This document shows, in pieces, positions 1 through 11,606 of a DNA stretch of 64,000 nt. Every line of letters begins with the position of its first letter. Within the stretch, counting starts at the first letter, position 1. Source of the stretch: Watersipora subatra (Eukaryota; Bryozoa; Gymnolaemata; Cheilostomatida; Watersiporidae); assembly GCF_963576615.1 (NCBI RefSeq), contig NC_088711.1:38808621-38872620 (forward strand), given 5' to 3'. Under the pieces are notes generated by a model that ran no database searches, was not told the DNA's origin, and saw only the letters and a list, made by a program, of their open reading frames with translations. The translations under genes and the position numbers were made by a program.

Positions 1-275
1 CTGCTCATAATAAATGTTGCTTCTTGTCTTTTGCTGCTTCACCAAGTGTGTGAACATAAGCTCACCACTCAATTCTTCTTGCACACAACCAGTTAATCTT
101 TGCTGCAGCACACATGAATTTGTGCAATGACTTTATATGCAAAATTATTAACATGAATCTCTAGTTTCAAGAAATGCATAAAAATCAGACAGCAAAAGAT
201 CGTAACTGTGTATATATAGATCTCTAGTTGGAAAGTTTTTTAAAGCTGTGTGGAGGAAAAAATCTCATTTTGCAG

Positions 276-502
276 GAAAATGTCTCAGCTTTCAGATGCA
301 TATTCATTTGCAGCTTTGAGCCAATTTGCACAAAAGTTGGAGCAACCATGTCGGGTAACTGTCTTGCGTTGCTTATGGGCATGGCGTCACGAGCATTTCG
401 AGTTGCGCTCCCACATTACATCGGAGCTCATAACTTTGCTTTCAATGCTGTTGGACAACCAATTTCTTTTGCAAATTGTTGTGAACATATGTATCCATGC
501 AA
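276..502 (+). CDS. possible exon, unknown protein
   Basis: I do not recognise this protein. A plausible acceptor (cattttgcag) ends at 275, after which one frame stays open to a stop at 541-543. The reading (KMSQLSDAYSFAALSQFAQK, then a Trp/His/Arg-rich stretch) looks more protein-like than chance and is mostly helical and hydrophobic. A weak donor (GCAA before gtatta) lies near 502. An overlapping frame is also open, which lowers confidence. No neighbouring exon was found, so it may equally be random open sequence. Confidence 0.22.
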
Positions 503-539
503 GTATTATTTATACAACAATGTCAATTACTTGTATTAA

Positions 540-1385
540 TTAGAAAACACAATTGAAAATGACGTACAAAAATACAAAAAACTGGTAGCTTCAACGACTT
601 GAGACTTTTGCAGGAAAGCAATTGCAAGCTATATACATAACAAAGTATCAGCTTGTAGAGAAATTTCTCAGCATTCCTATGCATGTTAATTTATGTATCT
701 ACCTCAATTTAAATGTAAGTTGATGCAGTTTTTACGCAATCGTGTCGAGGGCTTAAGTCACCTTAGTAAATGCTCTGGTGCGCTTGGGATTTTTAGCCGT
801 AAGCTCGCGGTCGCTAAAGGGTTAAAAAGAGCTACATGCTTCACAAGTAGCTGTTCCTATCTGATTTTTTAACAAGACCTGGTATTTGGCTAGCTACTCT
901 ATAAAACAGCATCCACAACACAGTTGAATGCTACTTGTACTTGTTTGCTATAATTTGATTTTGCTAGTCTGATTATCCTCCATGCATTGTTCTAAGTCAA
1001 CCACCCAACATAAACAGTATCTAGTCCAGTCTTTCACAATAGTCAGTCATTGATAAGTACCAGAGCTACTTAAGAGTAGATCTATAGCTTTAGTAATTAT
1101 AATGAGAAAATAACTAATTTGTATGATAGAATGCTATCTGTACCTCTAATCAACATGCTATACCTAAATTGCTCTAATGTGCTGAAATTTTATAACCATT
1201 ATACTGTTTTGGATATATATTTTTAACTCATAATTTTCCATACTTTACTTAGCTAATTATGACAAATGAATTATAACCTGTGAAAATAGATTTTATTAAA
1301 AAAAGAATAGTTAAATAATAAACATCACAAAATATATAGATATTAAAATTTTGGTGATTATAAACTTAATGAAACCGTAATCTTG
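540..1385. other. non-coding stretch
   Basis: No exon, RNA gene or repeat with a second copy in this window was found. Around 745-825 there is a GC-richer patch (gcgcttgggatttttagccg) that could belong to a dispersed repeat, but no partner is visible here. Confidence 0.5.
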
Positions 1386-1387
1386 AC

Positions 1388-2317
1388 GTATGGGACAAAT
1401 TTCAAAAAGCTTGTAGGCAGGCAGTCATCAAACCTTGCGTTAAATGAACATCATAAGAAGTGGAACATCAGTAGAGTTTGTTGGCTGTCTCTGTGTCTAA
1501 TTTGCAACAAAATGTGCGTATTTACATGTATAGTTTACAGTTTAAATTTTTGTCATAAAGTCAGATACTGAAGCAAAGAGAAAGTCATATAAAAACAGTG
1601 TAATAAAGTGTATTAAAAATAAAATTTGAAAAGATTTGGCTTAAAATATGATGTTATTATAGTATTGTGAAAAGTTGTAATCAACTCTAATAAGAAAGTG
1701 AAAACAGCAATGAATAAACTTACCTAAAACTATTTGCATCTGTCTGGTAGAGATTAAGGCAGAGAGCCACAGGGATTACCGCAAACATAATTCTAGCTGA
1801 CTCTCTTAGCTTGACAATGGAAGTCTGTAAAAGTGTATACATGTACTTGACTTGTAAAAACTCTAACATGTTATATAGATGCAACTGCTAGAAACTAACT
1901 TTCTAATAAAATATATCCACATTTACTTATTTGTACTCACAACAATACAAGTCTGCCAGACAACCTGAAAAGGAACTACTTTGACATTCAACAAGTTTTT
2001 TCCATTATAATATTATGCCCAACTAAAGCAGCATCTTCTGCACAATAAAATCACCAGGTTTTTAGCAGCATTAACTATTAACTCTAGTTAGTATTTCTGC
2101 TATGCTACTTATTCTAAACCAATTAACCACTTCTCTGAAGATCAAACAGGTTTATAGATGCAGTCAAATTACATATTATTATAGTAGTATTGTAAAATGC
2201 ATAAAGCGGTGTACATGAGTTTACTGAATACTAGGAGAACATTAAAATTATATACCTACATATACTTCTGCTGTTGAAGTTGAACTGAGTTTTGAAACTG
2301 ATGAATCTTGATTTATA
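1388..2317 (-). pseudogene. broken relative of the glycine-rich secreted peptide gene
   Basis: This is an inverted copy of the gene at 8.19-9.63 kb. Reading the - strand: a TATAAAT box at 2317-2311; an exon from an acceptor at 1824 to a GTAAG donor after 1724; and, below about 1570, sequence strongly similar to the other gene's 3' UTR (both contain TTTAACGCAAGGTTTGATGA and nearby matching blocks). The exon carries ATG at 1788 and a signal-peptide-like start (MFAVIPVALCLNLYQTDANS) ending in the same codon phase as the intact gene. The glycine-rich exon is missing between the donor and the 3' block. Splicing to the next usable acceptor (tttgcttcag) would stop after two more residues. It is therefore probably a remnant. 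A very short secreted product is possible. Confidence 0.7.
2311..2317 (-). promoter_or_regulatory. TATA box of the broken secreted-peptide relative
   Basis: TATAAAT on the - strand. The 60 bases downstream (ATCAAGATTC, then CAGTTCAACTTCAACAGCAG) align with the 5' UTR start of the intact gene at 8187-8244, so the core promoter was duplicated together with the gene. Confidence 0.5.
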
Positions 2318-2339
2318 TAAATGAGCTCCCATTAATTAT

Positions 2340-3680
2340 ATTACAAACAAGAAACCGTGACCGTTTCTTTTTTGAAAACCCATTAAACAATGTAGATAAT
2401 CATGATAATCGTAATCAATTATGCAGATATAGAGCCTACAAACACTGCTACACCCTACACCATACTGAAATAATGATTGTGCTTTGGATGACCAAATAAA
2501 CTGGGTATATACAGGAACAGGGTAAGTCATCTAACTGGGCTAATAACGCTATGGTATGGCTAAACTGAAATAGAAATGTGAACCAATTCAGAGCATCCCA
2601 TATTATTGCAATCTGCAATTAGTTTAAGATAATTGCTGAGTCATTATGAATGGCCACATGTTTATGGTTAAGCTAGTCTGAGTTTCTACATGCCTTTGAC
2701 ATTAGATTTATGTCTATGATTGAGGTTTCTAAATTGATAGAAGCTCATTCATTGTAACTGTAAACTTGCTTATTTTAAATTTGGATTATCAAGAACTTAA
2801 ATTTTAATTGAGTTAAAAGCAAGACAGTGACAAGTGACAGACTTCTAAAGCTTTTAAAGTTTTAAAACAACAATACTATAAAATAAAATTTTATAATATC
2901 ATGCAACAAATTTCATTTGGAGCACTTCAACTACCAAAACACACCGCATCACTAAAATGTCAGAATAATTTGTGCTGAGATCGTTTGGTGCACAATAAGT
3001 TTTACTACCAGGAAACTTGACTGAAAAAATTCATATTACATAATTATAATAAATTAAAAAATTTATCAAAGTTTAGAATGATGGACTGCAAATCCTGCTG
3101 CCAAAAACTTGCAAGTCAAAATACTGGTTTGAAATAATTAAACATATTTAATCTCAGAGTTTAAGATATTGAAACATATTTAACAATTGAAAAACTGAAC
3201 AAGTTGGGCAGTGATAAAATACAGTAGTGCAAGCGATCATGCCCAACATAGATTACAAATGTAGGGGTGCACTGAAAAAATGCAGAGGGAGGCCTTGTGT
3301 CTGACACCACGTTATGTCCTCTGAGCACACGCTGCAATTTTTGTATTTTCATTTCTGGCTTAGTAAATGTTTAAGGGTGAATTATCATAAATATATTTAG
3401 CATTACAAACAGAATGGATATTAGTGAATTGGGTTTTTGAGGAGCTAAGTAATACATAGTTATCTGTTTTTTATAATTTACACACTCATACATGCATACA
3501 AAATACGTACATTGTAACTTGTGGTTACCGCAAATTGGTTCATATTGTTGTTTTTGTTTTTATAATGGTGTGTTTTTGATTAAGTAACATATTTATCAGT
3601 GACAGAGACTTCAATGTATTTGCTTGTTATTTTAGTTCAGATGGCTATTTGGTGGGTTGATCAAGAAGTTCAATGGTTAG
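2340..3680. other. non-coding stretch
   Basis: AT-rich with scattered stops in all frames. The short open frames here have no splice signals or family resemblance. Nothing else was seen. Confidence 0.5.
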
Positions 3681-4561
3681 AGGTTGACTTGCAACAAAAT
3701 TCACATTACAGTTATTTGATATTAAAAGATTCACCATGTCTTACTCTGTTGTGTTGTAGGTGCTAAATATGTGGAAATGTGATTACAAGCTCTTAAAAGC
3801 TCAAAAACGAACAGTTAATCGCAGCCACACGAGACCGCCGTAGTTTGGATTCTTTTGCCAAACGGCTCAAATGTGACAAAGTTGTGGTAGATGGTTTCTG
3901 TTTACACTTTCATGCAATCTTATTCGTCGAAATATTTTCACAAATATACTTCACGCATTCAATAAAACCATGTCTATTGTTTTTACGCATCTGTTTAATT
4001 GTCATTGTAATGCTGTCACTTTTAGGAGTGATATCTTATAACTTACCGTAAAAATTTGTTAAACTTTTTAACCTTAGCTCGAAGGAGTACATATCATTGT
4101 CTGATAATCATGACGAGTCTGTTGGTCACCTGTGATAATCCAAAAGTGCTGCAAAAAACTATTTTCGAAGTATTGGGTCACATGATCAGATTACGACTTG
4201 ACGATTAGTTCAAGCAGAAACAAAACTGTAAAGTAGTGAAAATTTATATTTGATACGGGGTCTTCGGTAAAACCCAAAGTGTTTGTCATAAACTAGTGCT
4301 ACGATAAGTTTATATTGAGCTTTTTATTTGTCTTTCAATTTACGTAAGAACATCAGGTGACAAGACAATAACCAAACTACCATGAATATGTAAGAAAAAT
4401 AAAGAGATTCCAACCTATGGCGGTTTTTTGTTTTTGAGCTTTTAAGAGCTTGTAATCACATTTCTACATATTTGGCACCTACAACACAACAGAGTAAGTA
4501 AGATATGGTGAATCTTTTGATACCAAATAACTGTACTGAGAATTTTGTTGCAAGTCAACCT
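3681..4561. mobile_element. non-autonomous DNA transposon with long TIRs, copy A
   Basis: The ends are inverted repeats of about 150 bp. The left end begins AGGTTGACTTGCAACAAAAT, and the right end is its reverse complement with scattered differences; both arms share a TTGTGTTGTAGGTGC block and AAGCTCTTAAAAGCTC. There is no transposase frame inside. The interior matches the element at 16774-17682 in reverse orientation (for example the GTAATGCTGTC region), so both belong to one family. The flanking bases (TAG on the left, TTA on the right) do not form a clean duplication. The class is not certain. Confidence 0.75.
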
Positions 4562-6126
4562 TTAAGCTTAGATTAATATTGGTGTCGATCCACAAAATAA
4601 ACCAGGGAAGATTAATGCCTAAAAGTTTTAGCTCACCATTGGTTGGCTTGAAATTTTGCAAAAAATATATTTCAAGAATGTTGTTGGTTACTGCAGTTTA
4701 TCCCGAGTCTAAATTATTAAAACAAACAAAGAGGATATTAAGATGTATCTGGGTTTACAACTCTAGTTAAATACACTACAGTATATCTATACATCGGTTA
4801 CTAGAACTTTCAAGGATTTGCTTTGTGACTCTTTAAAGAGCTCATGTTACTCAGTAGGATAACTGAATTTTTAGGTGGTTACAGGAACTAAAATATACAT
4901 GTGCTCAAAGTATGACGAAGCAGTTCAGCTTTAAACCGTTCTGATAAAAACTGTTTAAATGATGATATAACATATTTTACTGTCTGAGCTTATAAGACAT
5001 CCTATTGGCCACAGTTAAATACTTCATAACAGCTTGAGTCATGATCTTTTAAAGAGGGAATGGAAGGCAAACATTGAGCTTATAAACAAGTTTAGAGCAA
5101 TTTTACACATGAAGTAGTGGTGCTAGCATAAAAGCTAGCGCCACTTTTTGGATGTTTTTACTAAATCATGAAATATTTTACTGCATTTTATAAATGCATA
5201 GATCAGAAACTTTGCTAAAAGGCAACAAAATGTATTCTATGTGTAACAGCACTGGAATTATTTACTATATATCATGAAAACAGTTTAGCAACTTTTACAT
5301 ATACCATTGTATTTTGTATACATTAAAATCTGAGTGATTCAAATCATAATGTAAAATGATATGATGTTTGTAATGTTTTTCAAATTTTGAGTTTCTGTTA
5401 ATATCTTCTGTATATAATCTGTCACGTCTTTACAATTATACTAAATGTTCAGAAGGTGTGGTGTTTTTAAAAAAAAACATTTTAAAGATTGCACGTTTAA
5501 TCTACACATACACGTATGTAAGAATTAATTAATGACTGTGTTGAGATACTTGAAAGCGAAGAAATCAATTGTTCTATTATTGAAAAACTACAGGCTATAT
5601 TTTTAACATTCATCAAAGTTTTATGATACTTATGCTATTTCTAGCTATAAAGCTAACAAACTGCTATATAAATGAAATCATATTCTGAACTTATCAGTCT
5701 AATCACAAGTTGTGAATAAATACTACTGTTATTCAAACGCTGGAAGGACTCAATATTCCAAACTTTTTAAATAGCCACATCATAGACTTGAATTTATTGA
5801 AAATCATAATGAACTTTAAGCTATTCTATGATCTTCTTTATACCGACACGAGTACAATTTTAGAGTGTTTACTTGTTTTATTATTGTAGTATAAGGTGAC
5901 TCCTGCATTGTTGCATAAATATGTGAGTGAACTTTTATTATTTTTGATCGAAGATAAATTTTGGTAAATGACAGTTTGTATAATAAAATCCAACCATGAC
6001 GCAACTGATAACTTTGTAGAATAGAGAAGATACTGATTGTTATACAAGACCTTTGTGTAGATGTCTGGACAGGACAGAAATAAAGTTATTAAATAGCTGT
6101 ACAGGAGCAGCTGTAATTATATTTAC
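4562..6126. other. non-coding stretch
   Basis: AT-rich sequence without supported exons. Small open frames at 4579-4770 and 5816-6047 lack splice sites and similarity. No repeat partner was noticed. Confidence 0.5.
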
Positions 6127-6176
6127 TTGCGTAGTGATCACCATGATCAGGAATTCCACAGTCATCTAGTGCGTGT
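6127..6176 (-). CDS. possible small internal exon, unknown protein
   Basis: On the - strand a strong acceptor (ctgttttttatag) precedes 50 bases ending at GCAA before gtaaat. One phase reads HALDDCGIPDHGDHYA, which is compositionally protein-like and lacks stops in a very AT-rich background. The Cys-Gly-Ile-Pro motif recalls the start of some extracellular modules, but one motif is not enough to name a domain. No neighbouring exons were found, so this stays speculative. Confidence 0.22.
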
Positions 6177-6939
6177 CTATAAAAAACAGTCAATCAGAAA
6201 TTCATTAGATCTCATGACACAGCAGTTAAAGTGGACTCAATTTTACACCGGACATATTATAGCTAAGTCTCACCACATATATTTGAAATGACCGGGATAT
6301 AAAAATTTCTTTGACCCTTGACTATTATCTGTCTGTCAAATGATCAGAGCTGCCCAAAAACGACCTTGAAGTATTAGCATTACCAAATTTTAGGTTAATT
6401 TTGTAGCAAAGATTTAAATAAAAACAGCTTCCTGCCTACCTATCTGTTAATACCAGTTTTAAAACTTGCATTAAATTTGTACAATATTTGTGGATAACTC
6501 TTTAGAGAGCTTTCACTCTGAACAGCCTGGTTAGCTTTAGCACAAGAAACTACATTGCATCAAAATTGATAGTTCAAACTTTAGTCTTAGCTGACTTTAG
6601 CAGCTAGCTACTTGTGGCATCTGCTAGTCACCACTTTCTAATCAGCCTCTGATAAACTGATAATCATAGAAAATGCTCACTTGATCCACACAAGATATAC
6701 TGAGGGAATTTAAAATTTTGATGTGCATTTCGTTGTGAGTGAACTACGGTAAGTATTGTCAACTTACGCTCTCATGAGTATGGCATCTACATGTACATCT
6801 ACAGAGCTTTTCAAAAATTGCCACCACAAAAGGAGTTCATGGCCCAGTAGGAAATTCAAAGTCTTGGTTCAATGTTTGCAATGTTTAGCTTTGGGTAAAA
6901 GCAATTTTCTTAGTAAGTGAGAGACAGAGAAGCGTGACC

Positions 6940-7373
6940 AGAGACTCCTAAAAAGTCAAGATGTAAATAGAGATCAGATCTCCATGCCAAAACTTTTCAA
7001 TCTCTGTTAGGAGTTGGAGATATTTCTCTACTTTTCCTTATCTGGCATTCTTCTTCTAGCATTATCGTAGCAGGCATTTGTTTCTCATTGGGTAGTATTA
7101 TATCTGTTTTTGCAGCACTCCTACTCAGACAAACAGCCCACTAAGTTGTTTGTCATCTAACACAATATCTGGTTTGTGTCTTAAGATGATTGTGTCTGTC
7201 TTGATCCGTATAGATATAGAAATGCATATAGGTAACTTTTGGTATATAGGCAGACATTTATAGTTTGCTCTATTTATTCTAGTTAGCAAAACCACTATAT
7301 AACTTATTCTGGACCCGTTTGCTTTAATCGCCATTTTGTTTTTTGTTAATTTATTTGACTGAAAGTTCAACAA
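6940..7373 (-). mobile_element. decayed C-terminal tail of a non-LTR retrotransposon ORF2
   Basis: The - strand reads a stretch ending in TDTIILRHKPDIVLDDK. This matches the conserved region after the reverse transcriptase of many animal non-LTR elements (thirty-odd residues with a K/RPDIV core, then an Asp-Val/Ile-Ala-Val-Pro segment). It is followed after stops and frame changes by VEKYLQLLTEIEKFW, the family's usual KY-L-EI-W motif. No reverse transcriptase or endonuclease part is present. It is a 5'-truncated, dead fragment. Confidence 0.6.
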
Positions 7374-7622
7374 TTGTATTGCTGTTTTATTGAAACGTTA
7401 CATTTTAATTCCCTCATTATTACATGTTTTGAATTTGAGTCCTTTGCTATAACTAAGCTTTGTAGCTATAGATTTTAATATGCATTATCATCATCTTCCA
7501 ATACGTGAAGTCGTTTTGGCAGTTGAACACGTAGTTTTAAAGTTGGCTAACAGTTGCAGAAAAACTAGAGAAAAAAGTTATGACTCCAGGAGGTCTTCAG
7601 GTATTTGCTTATATAACACGCT

Positions 7623-7673
7623 TGTTACAATGTTACAATGTTACATTGTTACAATGTTACAATGTTACATTTG
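7623..7673. repeat. short tandem repeat, GTTACAAT unit
   Basis: About six copies of an 8-10 bp unit related to TGTTACAA, with one inverted unit (ACATTGTTAC) in the middle. Confidence 0.8.
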
Positions 7674-7689
7674 GGTTAATTAATGGATG

Positions 7690-8180
7690 TATTTTTTAAT
7701 TTTTTAATGAAGGTACTATCAACTATGCTGAAGTTCCAAAGTAGTTTTCAATTACTTGTCACGGCTTTGTTCTCAACTTAAATAACGGCGCAGCGCTTGA
7801 TGAACAAATGATAGATGTAGAAGAAGCAAGTTTCCATTTATAATACTTTATTTTAGAATCCACATTCAAAGCAGCATGTCTGGCCTGAAGTTATGTTAGA
7901 AATTCTGCATAGCGCAACCAGAACTAAGGCCAGGTTAAACTTTTAGCCATTCAGAATGACTCAGCACATGTATTAAAACATTATTATTATTAATAGAGCT
8001 CTTCTAACCTGCCTCCAATTCCTTTATGAGGGTAGAGAATTTATTGCAGCAATTTCCAGTTGGTCTTTTCACTCCAGATTTTAAATATCATATAGTCTAT
8101 TTTGAAAGATAAGTTTTTAATTGGCTTTTGAAAAAGACAGAGTCACGATTCCCAGTTTATTAATATGATTGATGAGACTG
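7690..8180. other. upstream region of the glycine-rich peptide gene
   Basis: No coding frames or repeats were seen. It presumably contains the gene's upstream control sequence, but I recognise no specific binding sites. Confidence 0.4.
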
Positions 8181-8186
8181 CACATG

Positions 8187-8193
8187 TATAAAT
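8187..8193 (+). promoter_or_regulatory. TATA box of the glycine-rich peptide gene
   Basis: TATAAAT lies about 30 bases before an initiator-like TCAATTCATC near 8217. A first non-coding exon would end at 8244 before GTAAGTATG, and the next exon begins after ttttcag at 8635. The same TATA and 5' UTR arrangement is seen in the broken relative at 2.3 kb, which supports it. Confidence 0.6.
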
Positions 8194-8673
8194 GGAGTGT
8201 CATCAGCCTAAGAAATCAATTCATCTTTAACAGTCAAAGAGCCTGTAAGTATGCAGTTTAATATTTAACTGATACTCAGTAGAATAAGAGGGTTTAAGAA
8301 ACATTTTTTATAACACTACTATTACAAGTATATTGTATATATTAATTTTGCAAACTAACTTTTGGTACTTGGTCTCTTTAAAAAGTAGCATAGTATACTT
8401 ATTGCTCTGAATTTGCTCTAGAGGATATTGTAGATCATGCACTGTTTAGGTATATGAATTTTAACAAAGAAACTGGCAAACAGTTTATCTCAGAAAAAGA
8501 CAGCCAGTGCAACATTGATGATTTTACGGAGTTTGATCAGTGTATGTTAAAACTAAAAGCTGTCACCTCTCCGGAGCAGTATAGTATCAGTTAGCAATAG
8601 CTTTAGTATTTTATGGTGCAATGTATGTTTTCAGCCAATCACTGAGAAGCAAGTCAAACTAACATCTGCTAAT

Positions 8674-9039
8674 ATGAAGTTCTTGATGATCCTTGTGACT
8701 CTCTGCCTTGCTCTCCATCAGAGTGCAGCAAATGGTTTCGGGTAAGTTAAATTTTACAGCTTTCATGTTGTGCGTTAAAAGTTTAAATTTGTTTACGCTG
8801 CTGAACCAACATTGGTATGTTGCTAAAATATTTCTATTTCTTCAAATTTGTGTATATCTTGCTTTAGGGGTGGATTCAGTAGAGGAATCGGAGGATCTGG
8901 ACGAGGTTTTGGAGGTGGATTTAGTAGAGGGTTTGGTGGTGGATTTGGGAGAGGATTTGGAGGTGGATTCGGAAGAGGGTTTGGAGGTGGATTTGGCAGA
9001 GGTTCCGGAGGTAGATTTGGAAGAAGATTTGGAAAATAA
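8674..9039 (+). CDS. secreted glycine/arginine/phenylalanine-repeat cationic peptide
   Basis: The coding parts are 8674-8741 and 8868-9039, joined by an intron with a GTAAGT donor and a ttgctttag acceptor. They give 79 residues. Residues 1-20 form a signal peptide (MKFLMILVTLCLALHQSA, likely cut near AA/NG). The rest is Gly-Phe-Arg repeats built on an 8-residue unit, GGFGRGFG, with ten basic and no acidic residues in the last 56. The end reads GRRFGK, which has the shape of a dibasic/Gly-Lys amidation signal. Glycine-rich cationic secreted peptides in other animals include antimicrobial and matrix proteins; which role applies here is inference. Upstream there is a non-coding exon and a TATA box. 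A possible 3' UTR intron (donor at 9045, acceptor ending at 9402) and an AATAAA at 9608 complete the transcript model. A decayed relative lies inverted at 1.4-2.3 kb. Confidence 0.8.
8900..9003 (+). repeat. 24-bp tandem repeat coding for GGFGRGFG units
   Basis: Four units of GGTGGATTTGGNAGAGGRTTTGGA in near-perfect tandem. The unit length is a multiple of three and lacks stops in more than one frame, which explains the long acidic open frame that overlaps the real one. Confidence 0.8.
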
Positions 9040-9402
9040 TTTAGTAAGTATAAAATTGTTTGATTTTTAGATTTAAATGCTGGTAAGTTCCTAAGTTCCT
9101 TACAAAGAAATGAATGAAGACAGTAGCAATTAAACTTTTCTTTAGATAGACTAAAACATATGTATGTTTTACACCTGAACCTATGGCAACTGCGAAAACT
9201 GATTTCATAAATAAATGATATAAATAATCAAATTGAATATTGATTTTTAGTGATGAGTTGTATTTTATTGCATTACCTCAGAAATACATGTAGGTTAAGT
9301 TTAACGTTTTTATAAATGTTTGTGATTCCGCAGGATTTTCCCTTGATGCTGTGTCTGACTTTACGACAAAAAAAAACTATAAGTGCATTCATGTTGTTGC
9401 AG

Positions 9403-9630
9403 ATTAGACACTGAGATGGCCAAAAAATTTTACAGATGCTCCACTTTTCTATGATGGTTGTTTAACGCAAGGTTTGATGACTGCCTGCCTTCAAGCTTTT
9501 AGAAATATATTCTATATATCTAGATTATCTTTTCTTTTGTTTCATTATAACAAAATTCTAATATTCATGTATTTTTCAAACTTTTGTGTTTAAATTTTTT
9601 GTTGTTGAATAAATATATCTTCACAAGTTG
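9403..9630 (+). other. 3' UTR of the glycine-rich peptide gene, with poly(A) signal
   Basis: The block after the ttgttgcag acceptor at 9402 is conserved in the inverted relative at about 1390-1460 (shared TTTAACGCAAGGTTTGATGA). AATAAA at 9608-9613 is followed by a T-rich stretch. It is preserved in both copies although the coding exon is not, which could mean RNA-level function or simply recent duplication. Confidence 0.5.
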
Positions 9631-9639
9631 TAATTTTAG

Positions 9640-10210
9640 TCATTTTCTACTAAGTCGAGTACAAAAAGTCAAAGGTTGGCACACACATATAAAATAACTT
9701 ATTAAGCATACAAATTTACCAAATTGGACAACTCTAGTCAGAACTCAACAAAAGGTATCAATCATTTTATGTAAAGTTTGTATGAACTATGAACAAAATT
9801 ATTAATATAAACAAAGATCTTTCAAGTGGGTTAACTTTGACACTTCTTGACAAGTTTGCTAAGATTATAAGAATAACTCGACCAAGTTACTCTATAAATG
9901 AGCCAAGATAGAAGAGTAGAGTACTGAGTGTCACCAAAGGACCACCCAGAGAAAAGCACAAAACGCGAAATATATACAACTGTTACTTCCCTGAAGGAGT
10001 TATATAATACTTGATCAGAATCTTACAAATAAAAAACATGTAGCTTGCTAAATTTGTCTATTACAAACTGGGTAGGATATCAGAATAAGTTAAATGATTT
10101 GTTGTTGTGATACTACATGAATATTATTTTTAGATGTTGTTGGTTTATCTATTTGCTTTGCAAGAAAGCAATAATTTTTCCCTATTTGCACAATTATTCT
10201 GAGGCTTTTG
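9640..10210. other. non-coding stretch
   Basis: No exons or repeats recognised. Confidence 0.5.
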
Positions 10211-10212
10211 AA

Positions 10213-10285
10213 TGTGGCGAGTTAGCTCAGTTGGTTAGAGTGTCAGTTTAGTAAGCTTAATATCATGGCTTTGAGCAAGATATTA
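10213..10285 (+). repeat. tRNA-like SINE head
   Basis: GGCGAGTTAGCTCAGTTGG and the following GTTAGAGTG resemble a tRNA D-arm and RNA polymerase III A box. The B-box position holds only a degenerate GGCTTTGAGC, and no cloverleaf closes, so this is a tRNA-derived repeat and not a tRNA gene. Confidence 0.5.
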
Positions 10286-10518
10286 GCCAACATTTAATGT
10301 CTCAATAATCGCTTCTAAATATATTTGTGATGGCATGAAAGTTGGCACATTTAAAACAACTGCTGTTGCAACATAAAATACAAGACTTTGACATCCATAG
10401 TCTGTTAGTGGAATGACCAGCATTGTTGGGGTAATAAAAAAGTCTTTGGGCTAAAAATCTATTTTGATTTAACATATACAACATTTACCAGTCTAACTTT
10501 AAAACTTCACATCGTGAG

Positions 10519-10557
10519 TGAAGATTTAAATCTCATGATATGAGATTTAAATCTTCA
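10519..10557. repeat. perfect 18-bp inverted repeat
   Basis: TGAAGATTTAAATCTCAT, loop GAT, then its exact reverse complement. Confidence 0.85.
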
Positions 10558-10614
10558 TATCATGAGACAAGTGTTTGTGTGCCATTCAAATGAATTGAGA
10601 GAAAAAGTAAAACA

Positions 10615-10830
10615 ACTTTAGCTAGTTTTCCAACTTTTTCAAACAACTGAATCTTTTAAATTTCATTGAATGAAAACGTGTTTTGTAGAAATAAATTAGG
10701 AAAGAAAATAAAACTGTAAAAGTGCTTAAATGTAAATGTGAAATCTTTAGCAAGTAATAGATAAATTTAATCTGTTTTTCTATGATTACAATAAAAAATA
10801 TTTGGTTTAAAGTTATATGACTTTAGTTTA
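10615..10830. repeat. dispersed repeat shared with 58265-58475
   Basis: The two loci match in the same orientation, for example TTAAATGTAAATGTGAAATC, AACAACTG, GAAATAAATTAG and TATATGA, with substitutions and small indels. No coding capacity was seen. Both lie near tRNA-like sequence, so they may be SINE bodies. Confidence 0.6.
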
Positions 10831-10954
10831 TTTTAGTATTTGCATCATAAGGCAAAAATATTGTATATTTACAAAGAGTAATATAAAAACATGTAGTAAT
10901 TATTTAATGCAATCATGTGCTAGTAAAAATTATCATCATTAAAATTAGTAACAA

Positions 10955-11160
10955 AACAGTATGTTAACCTTAGTAACTATAGCTACCTACAATAACCTGA
11001 GGGCATCGTATGGTTATGTAACGTTACCGTTTTCTACACACAGAGTTTTCACCTTTGAGACCGACATGTAACATAAATTATGAATTTAACTCAAATGAAA
11101 TTAGCTTACTGAAACATACTTAAAAAGGTTTCAGTATGCGTTTTAGTAAACATTAAACTT
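10955..11160. repeat. fragment of the repeat found in ankyrin intron 1
   Basis: Segments such as GTATGTTAACCTTAGTAACT and TAGCTTACT match, with divergence, the repeat at 22.8-23.0, 28.1-28.3 and 35.4-35.6 kb and its inverted copy near 40.9 kb. Confidence 0.5.
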
Positions 11161-11549
11161 TTAGCTAAAATCTTATCACTTATCTATTTGTGAGTCTATT
11201 TTATGATAGCGGATAACGCTGCACTGAGTGGCAGAATTGCATATCAACATTTTTGTTATTACATCATAATCAATACAACAGTCGTCAAATTTTAACTTCG
11301 AGAAAAATGTTTGTTAATATCATGTGTTGGAAAACAAATTTTTTCCAACCAAAAAAAGCATAATGTTTCATGGAGTTTGACGAAAAATATTTTATAGTGA
11401 GGCACCATAACCCGTGAGCGTCTACATATTTATTTTCAGTTTCAAACATATAGTTTTAACCATATATATATCATATATGTTTGGTGCATATATGATGACT
11501 ATAAAAATAAAATAAACTGTAACTAAGGTGTATATATATACTAAGGTTC

Positions 11550-11552
<3 letters not shown>

Positions 11553-11605
<53 letters not shown>
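11553..11605. repeat. (TA)n microsatellite
   Basis: An uninterrupted AT alternation of about 53 bases. More TA-rich sequence lies at 11460-11560 and 11925-11965. Confidence 0.9.

Positions 11606-11606
<1 letters not shown>

Noticed and set aside
8708-9070. 120-residue acidic open frame over the glycine-rich exon
   Set aside because: It crosses the intron and arises because the 24-bp repeat lacks stops in a second frame. The spliced frame has the signal peptide and a clean donor and acceptor.
10213-10285. tRNA gene
   Set aside because: Only the D-arm/A-box part is convincing. There is no closing acceptor stem or proper B box, so it is listed as a SINE head. The same holds for 53328-53400.
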